Below are positions 62,840 to 64,000 of a stretch of 64,000 nt of DNA, in pieces; positions within the stretch are counted from its first letter, which is position 1, and each line of letters opens with the position of its first letter. A model generated the notes under the pieces. It worked only from the letters and a program-made list of their open reading frames with translations, made no database searches and was not told where the DNA came from. The DNA lies in contig NZ_JACJRF010000022.1 in the NCBI RefSeq assembly GCF_014697105.1, forward strand, positions 1-64,000, read 5' to 3'. The DNA comes from Anabaena subtropica FACHB-260. GTDB taxonomy: Bacteria > Cyanobacteriota > Cyanobacteriia > Cyanobacteriales > Nostocaceae. The position numbers and the translations under genes were made by a program.

Positions 62840-64000
62840 CTAGACGTTTACCGTCTGTCTATTATTTGTCGGTGTGTAAGTACTTGTATGACTATCTTCA
62901 GATTTGGTAAGTGCTAAAGATTCTTTACCTGTAATCAATCTAGCACTACGTTTGCGGGTGAGATAATTCCATGCCCATTGAATCATGACTAATATTTTGT
63001 GGTCAAACTCAATGAGGAAGTAGATGTGAATTAATAGCCAGAATAACCAGGCAAAGTAGCCTTTCAATTTGATTAAGCCTAAGTCTACAACGGCTGAATT
63101 TTGTCCAATCATGGCTAGGTTGCCATAATCAGTATATTTAAATGGTCGTAGAGTTTTACCTTGCAGGCGTTTTTGAATTAATGCAGCGACGTATTCGCCT
63201 TCTTGTTTGGCGACTGGTGCGACACCGGGGAGGGGTTGACCGTTTTGGTGAGAGAAGTTGGCTAAGTCTCCCACGACGAAAATATTTTGATGTCCTTTAA
63301 TACTGAGGTCTGGTTCTACAATAACTCGTCCTGAGCGATCGCACTCTACACCTGTGCGTTCTGCTAAAACTTTACCCATTGGTGAACCTTGAACACCTGC
63401 TGCCCATAATACAGTCTTGGCGGCAATTTCTTTGAATTGGTCGTTTTGTTTGAGGGTAACGATGTCGTTTTCAATATTTGTGACGCGGGTTTTGGTGTGG
63501 ACAATCACACCCAACCTTTCTAGAGAGGCTTCTGCTTCTTGTGATAGTTCTGGCGCTAGGGCGGGAAGGATGCGATCGCCCCCTTGTAGTAGTAAAATTC
63601 TAGTTTCTGAGGTGTCGATGTTGCGGAAGTCTTCTTGTAGTGTTTTGTATGCTAATTCAGCGATCGCACCTGCTAATTCTACACCTGTGGGGCCAGCACC
63701 CACAATCACGAAAGTCAACAAAGCCCTGCGTTTTTCGATGTCTGTTTCTTGTTCTGCTGCTTCAAAGGCTGTAAAGATTCGGCGACGCATTTCAATTGCA
63801 TCTTCCACTGTCTTCAATCCAGGCGCAAATTCTTTCCAGTTATCTTTACCAAAATAAGAATGCTTCGCACCAGTGGCAACAATTAATGTATCATAAGGTA
63901 CTACTTTATCACCCAGAATAACTTGCTGGGTTTTTGGATCAATATCATTAACTTCTCCCAGCAACACTTTTGTATTTTTGCTGGTGCTAAGTACAGACCG
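62840..64000 (-). CDS. Type II NADH dehydrogenase (partial, 5' end beyond window)
   Basis: At least 386 residues; the frame stays open through the window end (RSVLSTSKNTKVLLGEVNDID), so the N-terminal FAD-binding motif is missing. Visible: YDTLIVATGAKHSYFG, the NAD-binding motif TFVIVGAGPTGVELAGAIAEL, VLWAAGVQGSPMG, and the FAD-site IFVVGDLANFSHQNG. A hydrophobic stretch near the C-terminus (GYFAWLFWLLIHIYFLIEF) anchors it to the membrane. Transfers electrons from NAD(P)H to plastoquinone without pumping protons. Confidence 0.92.
   Translation of the reverse strand, partial: RSVLSTSKNTKVLLGEVNDIDPKTQQVILGDKVVPYDTLIVATGAKHSYFGKDNWKEFAPGLKTVEDAIEMRRRIFTAFEAAEQETDIEKRRALLTFVIVGAGPTGVELAGAIAELAYKTLQEDFRNIDTSETRILLLQGGDRILPALAPELSQEAEASLERLGVIVHTKTRVTNIENDIVTLKQNDQFKEIAAKTVLWAAGVQGSPMGKVLAERTGVECDRSGRVIVEPDLSIKGHQNIFVVGDLANFSHQNGQPLPGVAPVAKQEGEYVAALIQKRLQGKTLRPFKYTDYGNLAMIGQNSAVVDLGLIKLKGYFAWLFWLLIHIYFLIEFDHKILVMIQWAWNYLTRKRSARLITGKESLALTKSEDSHTSTYTPTNNRQTVNV

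Overview
The window reads as chromosome of a filamentous, heterocyst-forming, nitrogen-fixing cyanobacterium (Nostocales, Nostoc/Anabaena type). Evidence: frequent GCGATCGC (HIP1) octamers inside genes and between them; families of heptanucleotide tandem repeats and palindromic repeats in the spacers; a CnfR/PatB regulator next to a FdxB-type ferredoxin and a second cytochrome oxidase operon (coxBAC), a combination known from heterocysts; and cyanobacterial families such as WGxxGxxG-CTERM, a DUF3365-cyclase and a STAND/WD40 protein. No tRNA, rRNA, CRISPR array, prophage or intact insertion sequence was recognised.

Left part (1-10 kb), mostly minus strand: transketolase, fabF and acpP (Calvin cycle and fatty-acid synthesis), an orphan HdrB-like iron-sulfur protein, an anthranilate phosphoribosyltransferase-like protein, a LysR regulator with an operator-like upstream region, and a four-ACT-domain aspartate kinase. 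From 10 to 20 kb: an AIM24-family protein, an uncharacterised pair (membrane protein plus Hsp70/actin-like ATPase), a secreted VNTR protein with a WGxxGxxG C-terminus, an acetamidase with a half-size TSUP permease, murT-gatD for peptidoglycan amidation, a lumenal or periplasmic thioredoxin-fold protein and a conserved hypothetical. From 20 to 25 kb: an ergothioneine cluster (egtC-egtB-egtD) and an HtrA protease.

From 25 to 33 kb: a 1915-residue soluble poly-HAMP hybrid histidine kinase followed 36 nt later by an oligopeptide-binding lipoprotein. From 33.5 to 43 kb lies the most coherent functional island: cnfR (activator of nif genes), fdxB, coxB-coxA-coxC (A2-type oxidase), a TTG-started helical protein, a possible 53-residue peptide, a cupin/cysteine-dioxygenase-like protein, a nitrogenase-associated ArsC-like protein with a histidine-rich tail, and convergent cysK. 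Together they suggest oxygen removal, electron supply and metal/sulfur handling for nitrogenase.

From 44 to 51.5 kb: small unknown genes including a free-standing copy of the N-terminal module of CHAT/TPR proteins, a luciferase-like monooxygenase with two small partners, and a large vMAP-N/NB-ARC/14-WD40 STAND protein. From 51.8 kb to the end: a heme-type DUF3365 class III nucleotide cyclase, a Cas4-like nuclease, an acetyltransferase, recJ, a cysteine-less rhodanese, ygfZ, a small membrane protein, glcE-glcF without glcD, and a type II NADH dehydrogenase cut by the window end.

The most unusual pattern across the window is the same low-complexity repeat DNA that fills the spacers also sitting in frame inside lysC, recJ, egtB and the giant kinase, each time in or near a linker between domains.
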